Below, one piece after another: positions 17,316 through 25,311 of a DNA stretch of 35,041 nt (the stretch's first letter is position 1; each line of letters starts with the position of its first letter). The notes beneath the pieces are model-generated. The model was not told the DNA's origin and ran no database searches. It worked only from the letters and a program-made list of their open reading frames with translations. A program made the position numbers and the translations under genes. Source of the stretch: Chloroflexota bacterium (GTDB taxonomy: Bacteria; Chloroflexota; Dehalococcoidia; Lucifugimonadales; UBA2985); assembly GCA_027622595.1 (NCBI GenBank), contig JAQBZZ010000001.1, forward strand, positions 72,181 to 107,221, written 5' to 3'.

Positions 17316-17831
17316 TCATTTCCTATAGACCAAGACCGTAAGGTTGGAGGATGGTGTGTTGTTCATGGATGCGTTAGTGTGAACTTCAAGGCTAACCTCT
17401 CCGGTTGTGTCCGCCGTAAAAGCAAACTTCCAAGGATATTGCTGCATACTCCTCTCAGATTTCCGAAACCACTCTCCTGTCGTGTGCCTTGCAGACGCGG
17501 CTATTATGTTGCCATAGGGGTCTTTCACAGAGCTCAAGACGTATTTGCTCATGTCGGTCGAAACTTCTCCTTCGACTCGATCCCCTGTGGCAAGCTGGAA
17601 TCTGAGCGTCTGAGGTTCATGCGTTTCAGGAGGGAGGCCAACAATACTAAGTACCTTCTCGACGTACAGTTGATGCAACTTAGGCGGCTGTACTACCAAC
17701 TCGCGAGTTGGTGGCAAGTCGGCTGTTGCAGATTGCGGGATCCGCTCCTGAGTGTCTGTAGAACAGCCACCAAGCAATCCCAGCAAAGCGGCCAGAATTA
17801 TCACAAATACCGATGGATATCTATTAAACAT
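17316..17831 (-). CDS. lipoprotein with a possible GOLD-like beta domain
   Basis: About 171 residues. A hydrophobic signal (VFVIILAALLGLLGGC) ends in the lipobox LLGGC, so the Cys is likely lipidated and the protein held at the outer face of the membrane. After a polar linker, the segment from about residue 65 runs as beta strands: VEGEVSTDMSKYVLSSVKDP, then GNIIAAS, PWKFAFTADTTGEVSLEVHTN and LTVLVYRK. This order (G..v.G, DP.G, F.F...G.Y/V.l...N) resembles GOLD/emp24-like domains, which is inference. The ATG at 17831 places the signal correctly; ATG 17846 is also possible. It is monocistronic. Confidence 0.65.
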   Translation of the reverse strand: MFNRYPSVFVIILAALLGLLGGCSTDTQERIPQSATADLPPTRELVVQPPKLHQLYVEKVLSIVGLPPETHEPQTLRFQLATGDRVEGEVSTDMSKYVLSSVKDPYGNIIAASARHTTGEWFRKSERSMQQYPWKFAFTADTTGEVSLEVHTNASMNNTPSSNLTVLVYRK

Positions 17832-18029
17832 GTGCTCATAGCCCATAACTAAGCTAAATATAGCATTTCTGTTCGCATCTGTCCCGCTACGCGGAGGACT
17901 TGTTGCAACAGCTCGCCAGGCCACGAAACCCGGTCACGCCGCCGTCCTGACTTGACGCCGGGAATCCCCGCATAGTCTAATAAGTAGAGATAGCGTGGAC
18001 AGAGACACTGTTGGCAACAGGTACACACT

Positions 18030-18449
18030 ATGAACGCAGTCGCCAGGTTTCGTACTCAGTTAGGGAACGCATTAGAATATCATGGGTTGTCAGTTCGGCC
18101 ATGGTCTTCCGGCGGCCGCCAGCGCAATGTAGTTGAACTCTCGCCATCTCCGAAGCCGACCCTTTTATACGTCAAGGAGTTCAATACACAAGGGCGACCA
18201 GGCTTCTGGGGACTGACGCGAAACGTGGTATGCCGCCTTCAGAAAACGGACGCGACATGGTTCGCCGTACTGCTCCTGAGGAGTGAGACTTCTGGATACG
18301 TCCTTACCATGGGCGAAGTCCGGCATGGCATTCATGATCGCTCATTCGAACTGAGCACCGACGGGGACTTCAAAGTGAACGAAGACTCTGACCTAGAGCC
18401 CATCCAGAGATTCCAATCGCTTGGAGACCTTCTGCATCACATTCTCTGA
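18030..18449 (+). CDS. hypothetical protein of 139 residues
   Basis: Soluble protein, no membrane segment or signal. It contains LLYVKEFNTQGRPGFWGLTR, then WFAVLLLRSETSGYVLT, and ends FKVNEDSDLEPIQRFQSLG. The spacing of a KEF strand, a WFAVLLL strand and the terminal KVNE helix looks like a small alpha/beta nuclease-like fold, but I do not recognise a family and see no sure catalytic set. The ATG at 18030 has only a weak AGG upstream. It is isolated: an unrelated lipoprotein gene diverges on the left and the thiamine unit begins on the right. Confidence 0.55.
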   Translation: MNAVARFRTQLGNALEYHGLSVRPWSSGGRQRNVVELSPSPKPTLLYVKEFNTQGRPGFWGLTRNVVCRLQKTDATWFAVLLLRSETSGYVLTMGEVRHGIHDRSFELSTDGDFKVNEDSDLEPIQRFQSLGDLLHHIL

Positions 18450-18642
18450 TATCGCCGCTCCTGTTGCAACCGACAGAACACACGTTATCATCTGCCGAGA
18501 TGGCAGGGGAGCCCGCTTACAGCGGCGCTCAGAGTTGACGCGAGAAACTCCGGTTAGACCTTCCGGTCGCTCGTTTTGCGTCAGGGACTGAACCTCCCTG
18601 TCCGACAAACAAGCCGACCACTCGTAGAGAACCACCACCACA

Positions 18643-18671
18643 TTGACTAGCCTAAATAGCAACATTACACT
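18643..18671 (+). promoter_or_regulatory. sigma-70 promoter of the thiamine unit
   Basis: TTGACT at 18643-18648 and TACACT at 18666-18671 with 17-bp spacing. The predicted start is near 18678, about 20 nt before the TPP riboswitch. Both boxes are close to consensus and the spacing is ideal. Confidence 0.6.
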
Positions 18672-18699
18672 CTATGCAAAGAAACACATAGCAGAGTAG

Positions 18700-18795
18700 G
18701 GCCAAAGGGGAGCTTGGTGAGCCAGGCTGAGAGGCTCCGACGTATCGGGGCGACCCTGAGCACCTGACCTGGGTAATGCCGGCGGAGGGAGAGAG
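18700..18795 (+). promoter_or_regulatory. TPP riboswitch (THI element)
   Basis: The conserved THI-box words are present in order: GGGGAGC, GGCTGAGAGG, a variable hairpin (GCTCCGA paired with TCGGGGC), GACCCT, ACCTGA, then CTGGGTAATGCCGGCGGAGG. These are the pyrimidine- and pyrophosphate-binding parts of the thiamine pyrophosphate aptamer. The downstream ABC genes and thiD fit. Between the aptamer and the first gene lies a short hairpin (CGGCCA with TGGCCG, about 18839-18859) close to the start codon, which suggests control of translation; there is no U-run for termination. Confidence 0.95.
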
Positions 18796-18872
18796 CCATA
18801 TCCAAGATAAGCAATGAATGGTCGTCGGCTACTGCCTGGCGGCCATTTGCTTTGTGGCCGGTGACCGTCGGG

Positions 18873-19745
18873 ATGACCTCTAATGCGGAGCACACACCAG
18901 GCGAAGGTCCCAGGATAGAGTTGGCCAAGCCCAAGATAGAGTTGGACGGCATAGGTAAGGACTTCGTCGTCGACAGAAACGCTCTCCCTGTGCTGCGTGA
19001 CGTGGACCTGAGCGTCCATGAGGGGGAGTTCGTGAGCATCATCGGGCCGAGCGGCTGCGGCAAGAGCACCATACTCAACATCATCGCCGGGCTGGACGAG
19101 CCGACAAGGGGCGAAGTCCGCACCGACGGACGGCCGTCTGCTCGACGACTGGGGGCCATCGGGTACATGCACCAGAAGGACCTCCTTCTTCCGTGGCGCA
19201 CCGTGCTGGACAACGCAATCCTGGGCCTTGAGCTTCAGGGAAAACCCAAATCACAGAGCAGAAGCCGTGCCCTGGAACTGATGGACTCCTTTGGCCTCAA
19301 GGGCTTCGAGAAAAATTATCCCGCCCTGCTCTCCGGGGGGATGAGACAGAGGGTCGCATTTCTGCGAACGGTGCTGGCAGACCACCAAGTCATCCTCCTG
19401 GATGAGCCTTTCGGGGCACTGGACGCTATGACAAGGGCCAATATGCAGGAGTGGCTCCTTCAGCTATGGGAGTCCTGGGGAAAGACCGTGATCCTTGTGA
19501 CCCATGACGTGGAGGAAGCGGTGCTTTTATCCGATAGGGTGTACGTGCTCACCGCCAGGCCAGGCAGGGTGAAGATGGAACTATCGGTCGACCTGCCACG
19601 TCCCAGACGGTATGAGATGGTGACGGAAGAGTCTTTTGTGAAGATGAAGGCCGGGATAATAGCAGCCCTGCGGGATGGCAATACGCGGAATTGGGTTGTG
19701 GATGATGGGAATGGCATCCCCACCGTGGCGGAGGGTCAGCCATGA
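18873..19745 (+). CDS. ABC transporter ATP-binding protein, thiamine precursor uptake
   Basis: Nitrate/sulfonate/taurine-type ABC ATPase, about 290 residues. Walker A is GPSGCGKST, the Q-loop is in YMHQKDLLLPW, the signature is LLSGGMRQRV, Walker B is VILLDEPFGALD and the switch His is in VTHDVEEAV. By sequence alone it could serve many substrates. The TPP riboswitch upstream, the THI5/NMT1-like binding protein and thiD in the same unit make it a ThiZ-type ATPase for a thiamine pyrimidine. The start is uncertain: TTG 18852, GTG 18861 and ATG 18873 are all in frame, and the leading 20 residues are poorly conserved. It overlaps the permease by 4 nt (ATGA). Confidence 0.88.
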   Translation: MTSNAEHTPGEGPRIELAKPKIELDGIGKDFVVDRNALPVLRDVDLSVHEGEFVSIIGPSGCGKSTILNIIAGLDEPTRGEVRTDGRPSARRLGAIGYMHQKDLLLPWRTVLDNAILGLELQGKPKSQSRSRALELMDSFGLKGFEKNYPALLSGGMRQRVAFLRTVLADHQVILLDEPFGALDAMTRANMQEWLLQLWESWGKTVILVTHDVEEAVLLSDRVYVLTARPGRVKMELSVDLPRPRRYEMVTEESFVKMKAGIIAALRDGNTRNWVVDDGNGIPTVAEGQP

Positions 19746-20605
19746 GAGAAGGGCCAAACACGGTCTACATGGAAGCTGAGGAGCCGTCGCAGAGGGTTAC
19801 GTCAGGCGTTCTCTCAAAGAACTATGCCTCGATGGTGCTTCAGTGGGCACCTCCACTGGCGCTGATTCTGGTGGCACTGGGAGCCTGGGAGGGTGCCGTG
19901 CGCCTGTTTCACGTCGCGCGTTGGCTCCTGCCGCCGCCCTCCTCCATTGGAATGGAGCTATGGGAGAGTAGAAGCCTCCTGCTGAGACACACCTGGGTTA
20001 CGCTGGAAGAGGTGTTTTTGGGGTTTGCACTGGCCCTAGTGGTCGGGATAGCCCTGGCCGCCGCCATCGCATATTCCAGGATTGTCGAGCGTGCCGCCTA
20101 CCCCTTCGTCATCGCCTCACAGACGGTTCCAATCATAGCCATAGCGCCGCTGCTCCTGATATGGATTGGCTATGGCATCTGGCCCAAGATAATCGTCGTG
20201 ACGTTGATCTCATTTTTCCCAATAGTGGTCAATACCGTGGACGGCCTCAAGTCGGCCGACCCTGACATGCTCAACATGATGCGCACCCTGGGGGCCAGGA
20301 GGTGGCAGCTTTTCACAAAGGTTCAAGTGCCGTCCTCGGTCCCGTTCCTTTTTTCAGGGATCAGGGTAGGCGTTGCATTGAGCGTCATAGGGGCCGTCAT
20401 CGGCGAATGGGTTGGAGCCAGTGCCGGCCTTGGATATCTGATGACACGCTCCGCCCCTCAGTTCCTCACCGACCGGGTATTTGCCTCTATATTCATCCTG
20501 TCCGCTATGGGCATAACCCTTTTCGCACTGGCTGTCCTGGCGGAGCGTTACGCCATACCCTGGTATCGTCGAGAGAAACAGGACAAAGCTATCAAGGGCC
20601 GCTAA
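19742..20605 (+). CDS. ABC transporter permease, thiamine precursor uptake
   Basis: Inner-membrane permease of the BPD_transp_1 family, 287 residues with about six membrane segments (the first near residues 36-56). The cytoplasmic coupling loop that contacts the ATPase is recognisable around MMRTLGARRWQLFTKVQVPS, with the EAA-like motif. ATG 19742 overlaps the stop of the ATPase gene. It corresponds to ThiX in the ThiXYZ system; the substrate assignment rests on the riboswitch and neighbours. A 113-bp repeat separates it from the binding-protein gene. Confidence 0.88.
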   Translation: MREGPNTVYMEAEEPSQRVTSGVLSKNYASMVLQWAPPLALILVALGAWEGAVRLFHVARWLLPPPSSIGMELWESRSLLLRHTWVTLEEVFLGFALALVVGIALAAAIAYSRIVERAAYPFVIASQTVPIIAIAPLLLIWIGYGIWPKIIVVTLISFFPIVVNTVDGLKSADPDMLNMMRTLGARRWQLFTKVQVPSSVPFLFSGIRVGVALSVIGAVIGEWVGASAGLGYLMTRSAPQFLTDRVFASIFILSAMGITLFALAVLAERYAIPWYRREKQDKAIKGR

Positions 20606-20632
20606 TGTGGTGAATCGGAAAAACGCTATAAA

Positions 20633-20745
20633 TGTCATTCCGAGTCCTTCCCAAAGAAGGGCGAGGAATCTGGTGGTGGGGCCACCTACCCGCCAGATGC
20701 TTCACGGAGTTTATCCTGAGCAAAGCCGAAGGGTTAAGCATGACA
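20633..20745. repeat. 113-bp MITE-like repeat inside the thiamine unit
   Basis: TGTCATT at the left end and CATGACA at the right end form imperfect termini. The inner words GAGGAATCTGG and CCAGATGCTTC correspond to the inner inverted pair of the element at 13223-13329, so both belong to one family. It lies between the permease and binding-protein genes of one functional unit, and ribosomes must restart after it. Confidence 0.7.
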
Positions 20746-20809
20746 ATGTAAGCCTGCATTATGCAGAGAATCTTTGACCTAGGCCGCTAAATTCGGAGGA
20801 AAATAATAG

Positions 20810-21826
20810 ATGAGCATTTTTTCGAAAAGACGAATAGTATTTATGACCCTGACGCTTCTTGTTGGCGTGTTCCTGTCGGCCTGTGCAGCGGAGGAACCCA
20901 TTACTGCCCCTACCGGAACACCCGTCGTGACGAAGGTGAGCCTGGCACTGGACTGGTTCCCAAACTCCAACCACGCCGGCTTCTACGTGGCCCAGGAAAA
21001 GGGGTACTACCGCGATGAGGGGCTGGAGGTGGAGATATTCGTTCCCGCCAACCCGGAGGATGTCCTCAAGACCGTGGGGGCCGGACGGGACGATTTCGGC
21101 ATCAGTTACCAGGCCGAGGTACTTCTGGCCCGGGGTGAGGGTGTCCCCGTGATTTCCATTGCCGCCTTGGTGCAGCACCCCCTCAACTCCGTCATGACGC
21201 TGAAGGAGTCCGGCATCACACGCCCAGGCGGCCTCGCGGGGAAGAAGGTTGGTATCACCGGCATCCCCTTCGAGGAGGCCCTGTTCTCCGCCATGCTTGA
21301 GTACGACGGCATCAGCCTCGACGATGTGACACTGGTGAATGTTGGCTTCGACCTTGTTCCAGCGCTCATAGGGAAGAAGGTGGACGCCATCGTTGGAGCC
21401 TACTGGACACATGAGTCCATCGTGATGGAGCTTCAGGGCTTCGCTCTGAACGTCCTGCGCATGGAGGAGTGGGGCGTCCCCGACTTCTACGAACTGGTGC
21501 TGGTGGCGAGCGAAGATACCATAGCCAATAAGCCAGAGGTCGTGGAACGGTTTCTGCGGGCCACTGCGAAAGGCTTTGCCGATGCAATCGCCGATCCTCA
21601 GGCAGCAGTGGATATCCTGGTAGACGCCAACCCGGAGACGGACAGGGCCCTTGAGACCCGTGGCATCGACCTGCTGGCTCCCATGTGGGAGGCGGACGGC
21701 CAGGTCTTTGGCTGGCAGACCGGGGAGCGTTGGGAGAGCCTGGCCGGGTGGATGAAGGAGCAGGGGCTTCTGAAGGAAGAGGTCGACGCCAGCGAGGCCT
21801 TCATCTCCAGGACCATGGCGGAGTGA
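20810..21826 (+). CDS. ABC substrate-binding lipoprotein, THI5/NMT1-like (ThiY type)
   Basis: Protein of 338 residues with a lipoprotein signal ([16 protein letters not shown], lipobox LSAC). The mature part begins a periplasmic-binding fold with [20 protein letters not shown], the hallmark of the NMT1/THI5-like family that binds hydroxymethyl- or formylaminopyrimidine. Further family segments are [31 protein letters not shown] and [13 protein letters not shown]. The start is ATG 20810 with GGAGG about 10 nt upstream. It supplies the permease and ATPase encoded upstream, and thiD begins 8 nt after its stop. Confidence 0.9.
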   Translation: MSIFSKRRIVFMTLTLLVGVFLSACAAEEPITAPTGTPVVTKVSLALDWFPNSNHAGFYVAQEKGYYRDEGLEVEIFVPANPEDVLKTVGAGRDDFGISYQAEVLLARGEGVPVISIAALVQHPLNSVMTLKESGITRPGGLAGKKVGITGIPFEEALFSAMLEYDGISLDDVTLVNVGFDLVPALIGKKVDAIVGAYWTHESIVMELQGFALNVLRMEEWGVPDFYELVLVASEDTIANKPEVVERFLRATAKGFADAIADPQAAVDILVDANPETDRALETRGIDLLAPMWEADGQVFGWQTGERWESLAGWMKEQGLLKEEVDASEAFISRTMAE

Positions 21827-21834
21827 GGAGTGCC

Positions 21835-22626
21835 ATGTCGAGTGTAAAGAGGGCAATGACAATCGCCGGCTCCGATTCGGGTGGTGGCGCGGGCGTCCAG
21901 GCTGACCTGAAGACCTTCGCCGCGCTGGGTGTATACGGGACGTCGGCGCTGACGGCCATCACTGCACAGAACACGCTGGGAGTTACCGCGGTGCTGGAAC
22001 TGCCCCCTGACCTGGTGGCCGCCCAGATCGATGCTGTCCTCTCAGACATTGGCGCCGACGCGGTGAAGACGGGGATGCTGGCCAACTCCGGCATCATCCA
22101 AGTGGTGGCCGATAAGGCTAGAGAGTACAGCTTCTCCAACCTGGTGGTCGATCCTGTGATGGTGGCAAAGGGGGGAGACCGTCTCCTTCAGGAAGAGGCC
22201 GTGGAGGCACTGAGGAACCTCCTGATTCCCCTTGCCACGGTGGTAACTCCAAACCTTCCAGAGGCGGCTGTGCTTCTGGGTCGCGGCGTGGAATTCCTGG
22301 AGGATGCAAGGCAGGCGGCCAGAGATATTGTTGCGATGGGTGCTAAGAACGCGGTGGTGAAGGGCGGACACCTTCAGGGCGATGCGGTGGACGTCTTCTA
22401 TGACGGCAGGGAGCTTCGAGAGTTCACCGCGCCCAGGATAGACACCACAAGCACCCACGGCACGGGCTGCACATTCGCCTCCGCCATCGCCGCGGGGCTG
22501 GCACAGGGCATGTCTGTGGAGGACGCTGTGGCGCGGGCCAAGGAGTACGTCACCCAGGCCATCCGCAAAGCCTTCCCAATAGGCGGAGGCCACGGGCCTC
22601 TGAACCATTTCTACAAGCTGTGGTGA
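21835..22626 (+). CDS. thiD: hydroxymethylpyrimidine/phosphomethylpyrimidine kinase ThiD
   Basis: Phosphorylates HMP and then HMP-P to HMP-PP, the pyrimidine half of thiamine. It has 263 residues of the ribokinase-like fold: [20 protein letters not shown] near the start, [32 protein letters not shown], and the anion hole and catalytic Asp region [22 protein letters not shown] 21835 is supported by GAGGAG just upstream, overlapping the preceding stop. It is the last gene of the riboswitch-controlled unit, so imported pyrimidine can be used at once. A 39-bp stretch at 22061-22099 recurs with one mismatch inside the hicB gene downstream. Confidence 0.96.
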   Translation: MSSVKRAMTIAGSDSGGGAGVQADLKTFAALGVYGTSALTAITAQNTLGVTAVLELPPDLVAAQIDAVLSDIGADAVKTGMLANSGIIQVVADKAREYSFSNLVVDPVMVAKGGDRLLQEEAVEALRNLLIPLATVVTPNLPEAAVLLGRGVEFLEDARQAARDIVAMGAKNAVVKGGHLQGDAVDVFYDGRELREFTAPRIDTTSTHGTGCTFASAIAAGLAQGMSVEDAVARAKEYVTQAIRKAFPIGGGHGPLNHFYKLW

Positions 22627-22743
22627 GAACTGGGCGCGGAGCAAAGCCTGGAGGCTAGTACCTTGCTACCCCACTCTTTGCACAAGTTGTCAAAGGCAAG
22701 AGGAGTCCCTGTTCCACTTGTTCTTTCTTTGCTGAGCGATCTG

Positions 22744-22773
22744 TTGACACCAGACTGTTTTCCGGCGTACGAT
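22744..22773 (+). promoter_or_regulatory. promoter of the hicBA pair
   Basis: A perfect -35 TTGACA at 22744-22749 and TACGAT at 22768-22773 (four of six consensus bases) are spaced by 18 bp. AGGAGG follows before ATG 22808. No clear operator palindrome is visible, although HicB proteins often repress their own promoter. Confidence 0.5.
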
Positions 22774-22807
22774 GATAGTAGTAGGAGTAATAATAGGAGG
22801 ATAAGAC

Positions 22808-23326
22808 ATGAGGTTTACAATTGGTGGACAGGATTATGAGCTAGATAGGGATCAGGTTCTAAAAGCCGCCACGGGCATTGTTCCTACTTCCCCCGACGCG
22901 CGTTATAAATACTTTGTAGTAATCAACGGCCGGCGGTATCCTATCAAACAACTGGTTCGCTCGGCGCTGACGCGTCCTCACATGCACTTCACAGCAGGAT
23001 ATGCTTACCACATCCTTGAAAAATTGGGATTTGAAATTCACAGTTTCGGTGAAGACGGGGATGCTGGCCAACTCCCGCATCATCCGGCAGGCGATGCCGG
23101 TGCCCAAGATTCTCTGAAATTCGTAATCACTCTTGAACGAGACGGAGACGGCTTTGTAATAGCCAGTTGTCCTGCCTTGCCGGGATGTCACTCTCAGGGT
23201 AGAACCAGCGATGAAGCCGTCTCAAATATCAGAGAGGCAATACGCGGCTATATTGCCAGCATGCTCACGCATGGAGAGCCAATACCTGCAATCACAGAGG
23301 TACAAGAGATAGAGGTTGCAGTCTAG
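22808..23326 (+). CDS. hicB: HicB-family antitoxin fused to an N-terminal domain
   Basis: 172 residues in two parts. The C-terminal 70 (from about 102) are a HicB domain: LKFVITLERDGDGFVIASCP, then ALPGCHSQGRTSDEAVSNI and REAIRGYIA. It should neutralise the HicA RNase encoded next to it. The N-terminal 80 residues (YKYFVVINGRRYPIKQLV, then AYHILEKLGFEI) form a small domain of the kind seen at the start of some HNH or restriction-type nucleases; a nucleic-acid role is inference. The linker (about 81-95) is encoded by a 39-bp copy of thiD sequence at 23047-23085, read in a different frame. AGGAGG precedes ATG 22808. A normal HicB has only the C-terminal part. The stop overlaps the hicA start (TAGTG). 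Confidence 0.8.
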   Translation: MRFTIGGQDYELDRDQVLKAATGIVPTSPDARYKYFVVINGRRYPIKQLVRSALTRPHMHFTAGYAYHILEKLGFEIHSFGEDGDAGQLPHHPAGDAGAQDSLKFVITLERDGDGFVIASCPALPGCHSQGRTSDEAVSNIREAIRGYIASMLTHGEPIPAITEVQEIEVAV

Positions 23327-23550
23327 TGGCTCGCCTTCCTGTAATCTCAGGAGACGATTTTGTTAGGGCAATGCTAAAAGCAGGGTACATTTGGGACTAT
23401 ACTGAAGGAAGCCATATGATTTTGCTTCACCCATCAAAGGGGAGGCTCTCAGTGCCCAGGCATCAAGAGCTGGGCCGGGGGTTATTGAGGACTTTGATTA
23501 GGGATGCTGGCTTGACAAGAGACCAGTTTACGGCTTTACTGCGAGAATAA
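23326..23550 (+). CDS. hicA: HicA-family mRNA interferase toxin
   Basis: 74-residue double-stranded-RNA-binding-like toxin that cleaves mRNA in the ribosome-free or translated pool. It carries the catalytic GSH motif with H30 in TEGSHMIL, and the family C-terminal signature VPRHQELGRGLLRTLIRDAG. The length is typical. It starts at GTG 23326, overlapping the antitoxin stop by one base, so synthesis depends on antitoxin translation. The gene order is antitoxin first, the reverse of the classic hicAB order. All key residues look intact. Confidence 0.92.
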   Translation: MARLPVISGDDFVRAMLKAGYIWDYTEGSHMILLHPSKGRLSVPRHQELGRGLLRTLIRDAGLTRDQFTALLRE

Positions 23551-23587
23551 GCTAAATACCAGGGTGAAGGTATGTAATAACGCCCCC

Positions 23588-24376
23588 TCACTCCACCTTC
23601 GGCGCCGCTATTGTCACTGGCTGGTTGAAGTTTGACAGCTTGATTGTGCGTCTGATGTCATCGGCGTCGTCAGGGGTGATGATGCCTTTGAAAACTACCT
23701 GGTACAGGTACATGTCCTCCACGCCTATCCACGCCTCGGTATCCACCATCAGGTCCGGGGCCACGGTGCCAAGGAGCGGGGACAGGGAAAAGGATGGCAG
23801 CCTACCACTAACGTGGTAGGTGCGGACGCCGTCCGCGGTTTCCAGTCCCAGCAGCGATACCTCCGTAATGTCGCTCATTATGGAGGCGATGCCAACGGCC
23901 GGGTCGAAGAATCCAAGGGGGTTCACATCCCCGGACAGCGGCCCCCAGCGTCCGCTGATGGGGTCGGTCATGTAGGTCTCTCCCGCCACTGTGACCACGT
24001 CCGCACGGACGAAGAACCCACTAAAAGTGCCCTCCCATGACAGTCTCAGCCTGTCCGGCTTCACAACGCTGCCAACCACCTCCTTCACCACCAGCCCATT
24101 GGCTATTGGCGTTCCGCCGTTTCTGTGGCTCAACTCGAATTGGAAGCTGTCAAGGAGCGCCATCGCCTCTCCTGAACGCTCCAAGATAGGCCGAGCATCG
24201 GGCAGCGGCGTAGGCGTGGGAACGGGAGTGGGAGTGCGCGATTCTACATCACAGGCCAGCGTGACAACTAGAGTGAAGAGTACAAACAACGCGGCGGCTG
24301 GTCTGAGTATTTGCCATATTCGCCGCAGGAGAGGCGCTCGCCTTCCAGAAAGAGGGGTTCTTTCATACACCAGCAT
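23588..24376 (-). CDS. LppX/LprAFG-like lipoprotein
   Basis: About 262 residues. The signal hydrophobic stretch LRPAAALFVLFTLVVTLAC ends in the lipobox TLAC, followed by a Pro/Thr spacer (TPTPVPTPTPLP). The rest is a beta-rich domain with AMALLDSFQFELSH and TYHVSGR, the layout of the LppX_LprAFG family, whose members carry lipids in a hydrophobic cavity. Lipid binding here is inference from the family. A start at GTG 24388 is possible and would add four residues; AGGAAAGG lies next to it. It lies downstream of the anti-sigma gene and may belong to its regulon or operon (62-74 nt gap). Confidence 0.8.
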   Translation of the reverse strand: MLVYERTPLSGRRAPLLRRIWQILRPAAALFVLFTLVVTLACDVESRTPTPVPTPTPLPDARPILERSGEAMALLDSFQFELSHRNGGTPIANGLVVKEVVGSVVKPDRLRLSWEGTFSGFFVRADVVTVAGETYMTDPISGRWGPLSGDVNPLGFFDPAVGIASIMSDITEVSLLGLETADGVRTYHVSGRLPSFSLSPLLGTVAPDLMVDTEAWIGVEDMYLYQVVFKGIITPDDADDIRRTIKLSNFNQPVTIAAPKVE

Positions 24377-24450
24377 GCACCGGTTCACCCTTTCCTGTGG
24401 GGCGGACTTTTATGCCCCCTGATTTGAGATAGAGGACATCCCGGCCCAGT

Positions 24451-25311
24451 TCACGGGAAGGCGGCAGTTGTTATGACACCACCCATAACCTTGACTCCGG
24501 TGGGCCACGGGCTTCCCTGGGCTGGCTCTATGGATACACCCATAGTCTGGAAATCCGTAATGTGACCGATGTCCTGTACCATCAACTGGCCATAGCCCGT
24601 TTCGTTCACTGTGAAGATGCCGCCACTCGCCCTGATACCATCTGCGATGAGCCATAGCTGGTATGCCTTATCCTTCGGCAGCGGTTGAAGATTCAGCGCT
24701 TCCAGGATGGCCCCGGTGGCGTGGGGACTGATCATGAGCATGCCCCTGGATTTTGGAGCGGCCTCTGCTCCCTCCAGCATGATGGTGGAGACCCCCGGCA
24801 TGGATGCGACGTAGGCCAGGTCCAGTTGATCGAAGAGCAGTTGGGATAGTCTCTGGTTTTCATCCTGCATCTGGTCAAGCTGCTCCTGTAGAGTCGCCGA
24901 AATCCGGGAGTCTTGGTTCTTCAGGTCCCTTACATCCAACCACAACAGCAGAGAGCCAACGCTCAAGCCAAGCAGGGATATGGTCATGAGGGCCATTGCT
25001 GTGGCAGCCAGGGGTTGCCTCAAGCTGTTCCTGATGAAACGGAATCTAAATATTCCATTTGCCGCACCTCGTCGCATGTTGGGACTGGCACTGGTACCAA
25101 CCATTTCCAGCACGCGCTGTTTGAGTGCAGGCGGGGCCTGCAACGAATCGCCAACTGTCGATAGAAATGCGGTGGACGGACTCTGCTCATGGAACAGGGC
25201 GAGGCAGGTGGGGCACTCCCGGATGTGGGCCTCCACCAGGGCCTGCTCCCTCTCATCGAGGGCTCCAAGAAGGTATGCGGGTACCAGCTCTTCCACTTCT
25301 AGACAGTTCAT
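24451..25311 (-). CDS. anti-sigma factor, zinc-finger plus RskA domain
   Basis: 286 residues. The N-terminal cytoplasmic zinc-binding anti-sigma domain has C3, H29, C33 and C36 (HIRECPTC). A membrane segment lies at about 101-125. A coiled coil follows (DLKNQDSRISATLQEQLDQM and on), and then an extracytoplasmic RskA domain from about residue 165 to the end (AYQLWLIADGIRASGG, PWPTGVKVMGGV). It holds its ECF sigma factor at the membrane until regulated proteolysis; that mechanism is known for RskA and inferred here. ATG 25311 overlaps the sigma-gene stop (ATGA), so the two are co-translated. Confidence 0.92.
   Translation of the reverse strand: MNCLEVEELVPAYLLGALDEREQALVEAHIRECPTCLALFHEQSPSTAFLSTVGDSLQAPPALKQRVLEMVGTSASPNMRRGAANGIFRFRFIRNSLRQPLAATAMALMTISLLGLSVGSLLLWLDVRDLKNQDSRISATLQEQLDQMQDENQRLSQLLFDQLDLAYVASMPGVSTIMLEGAEAAPKSRGMLMISPHATGAILEALNLQPLPKDKAYQLWLIADGIRASGGIFTVNETGYGQLMVQDIGHITDFQTMGVSIEPAQGSPWPTGVKVMGGVITTAAFP

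Noticed and set aside
21685-21834. Upstream extension of thiD
   Set aside because: The 50 extra codons lie inside the binding-protein gene, and ATG 21835 has a good ribosome site and the family N-terminus.
20759-21862. Long minus-strand ORF of 367 codons
   Set aside because: Antisense to the ThiY-type binding-protein gene, with no domain signal. It is open only because of GC-rich codon bias.
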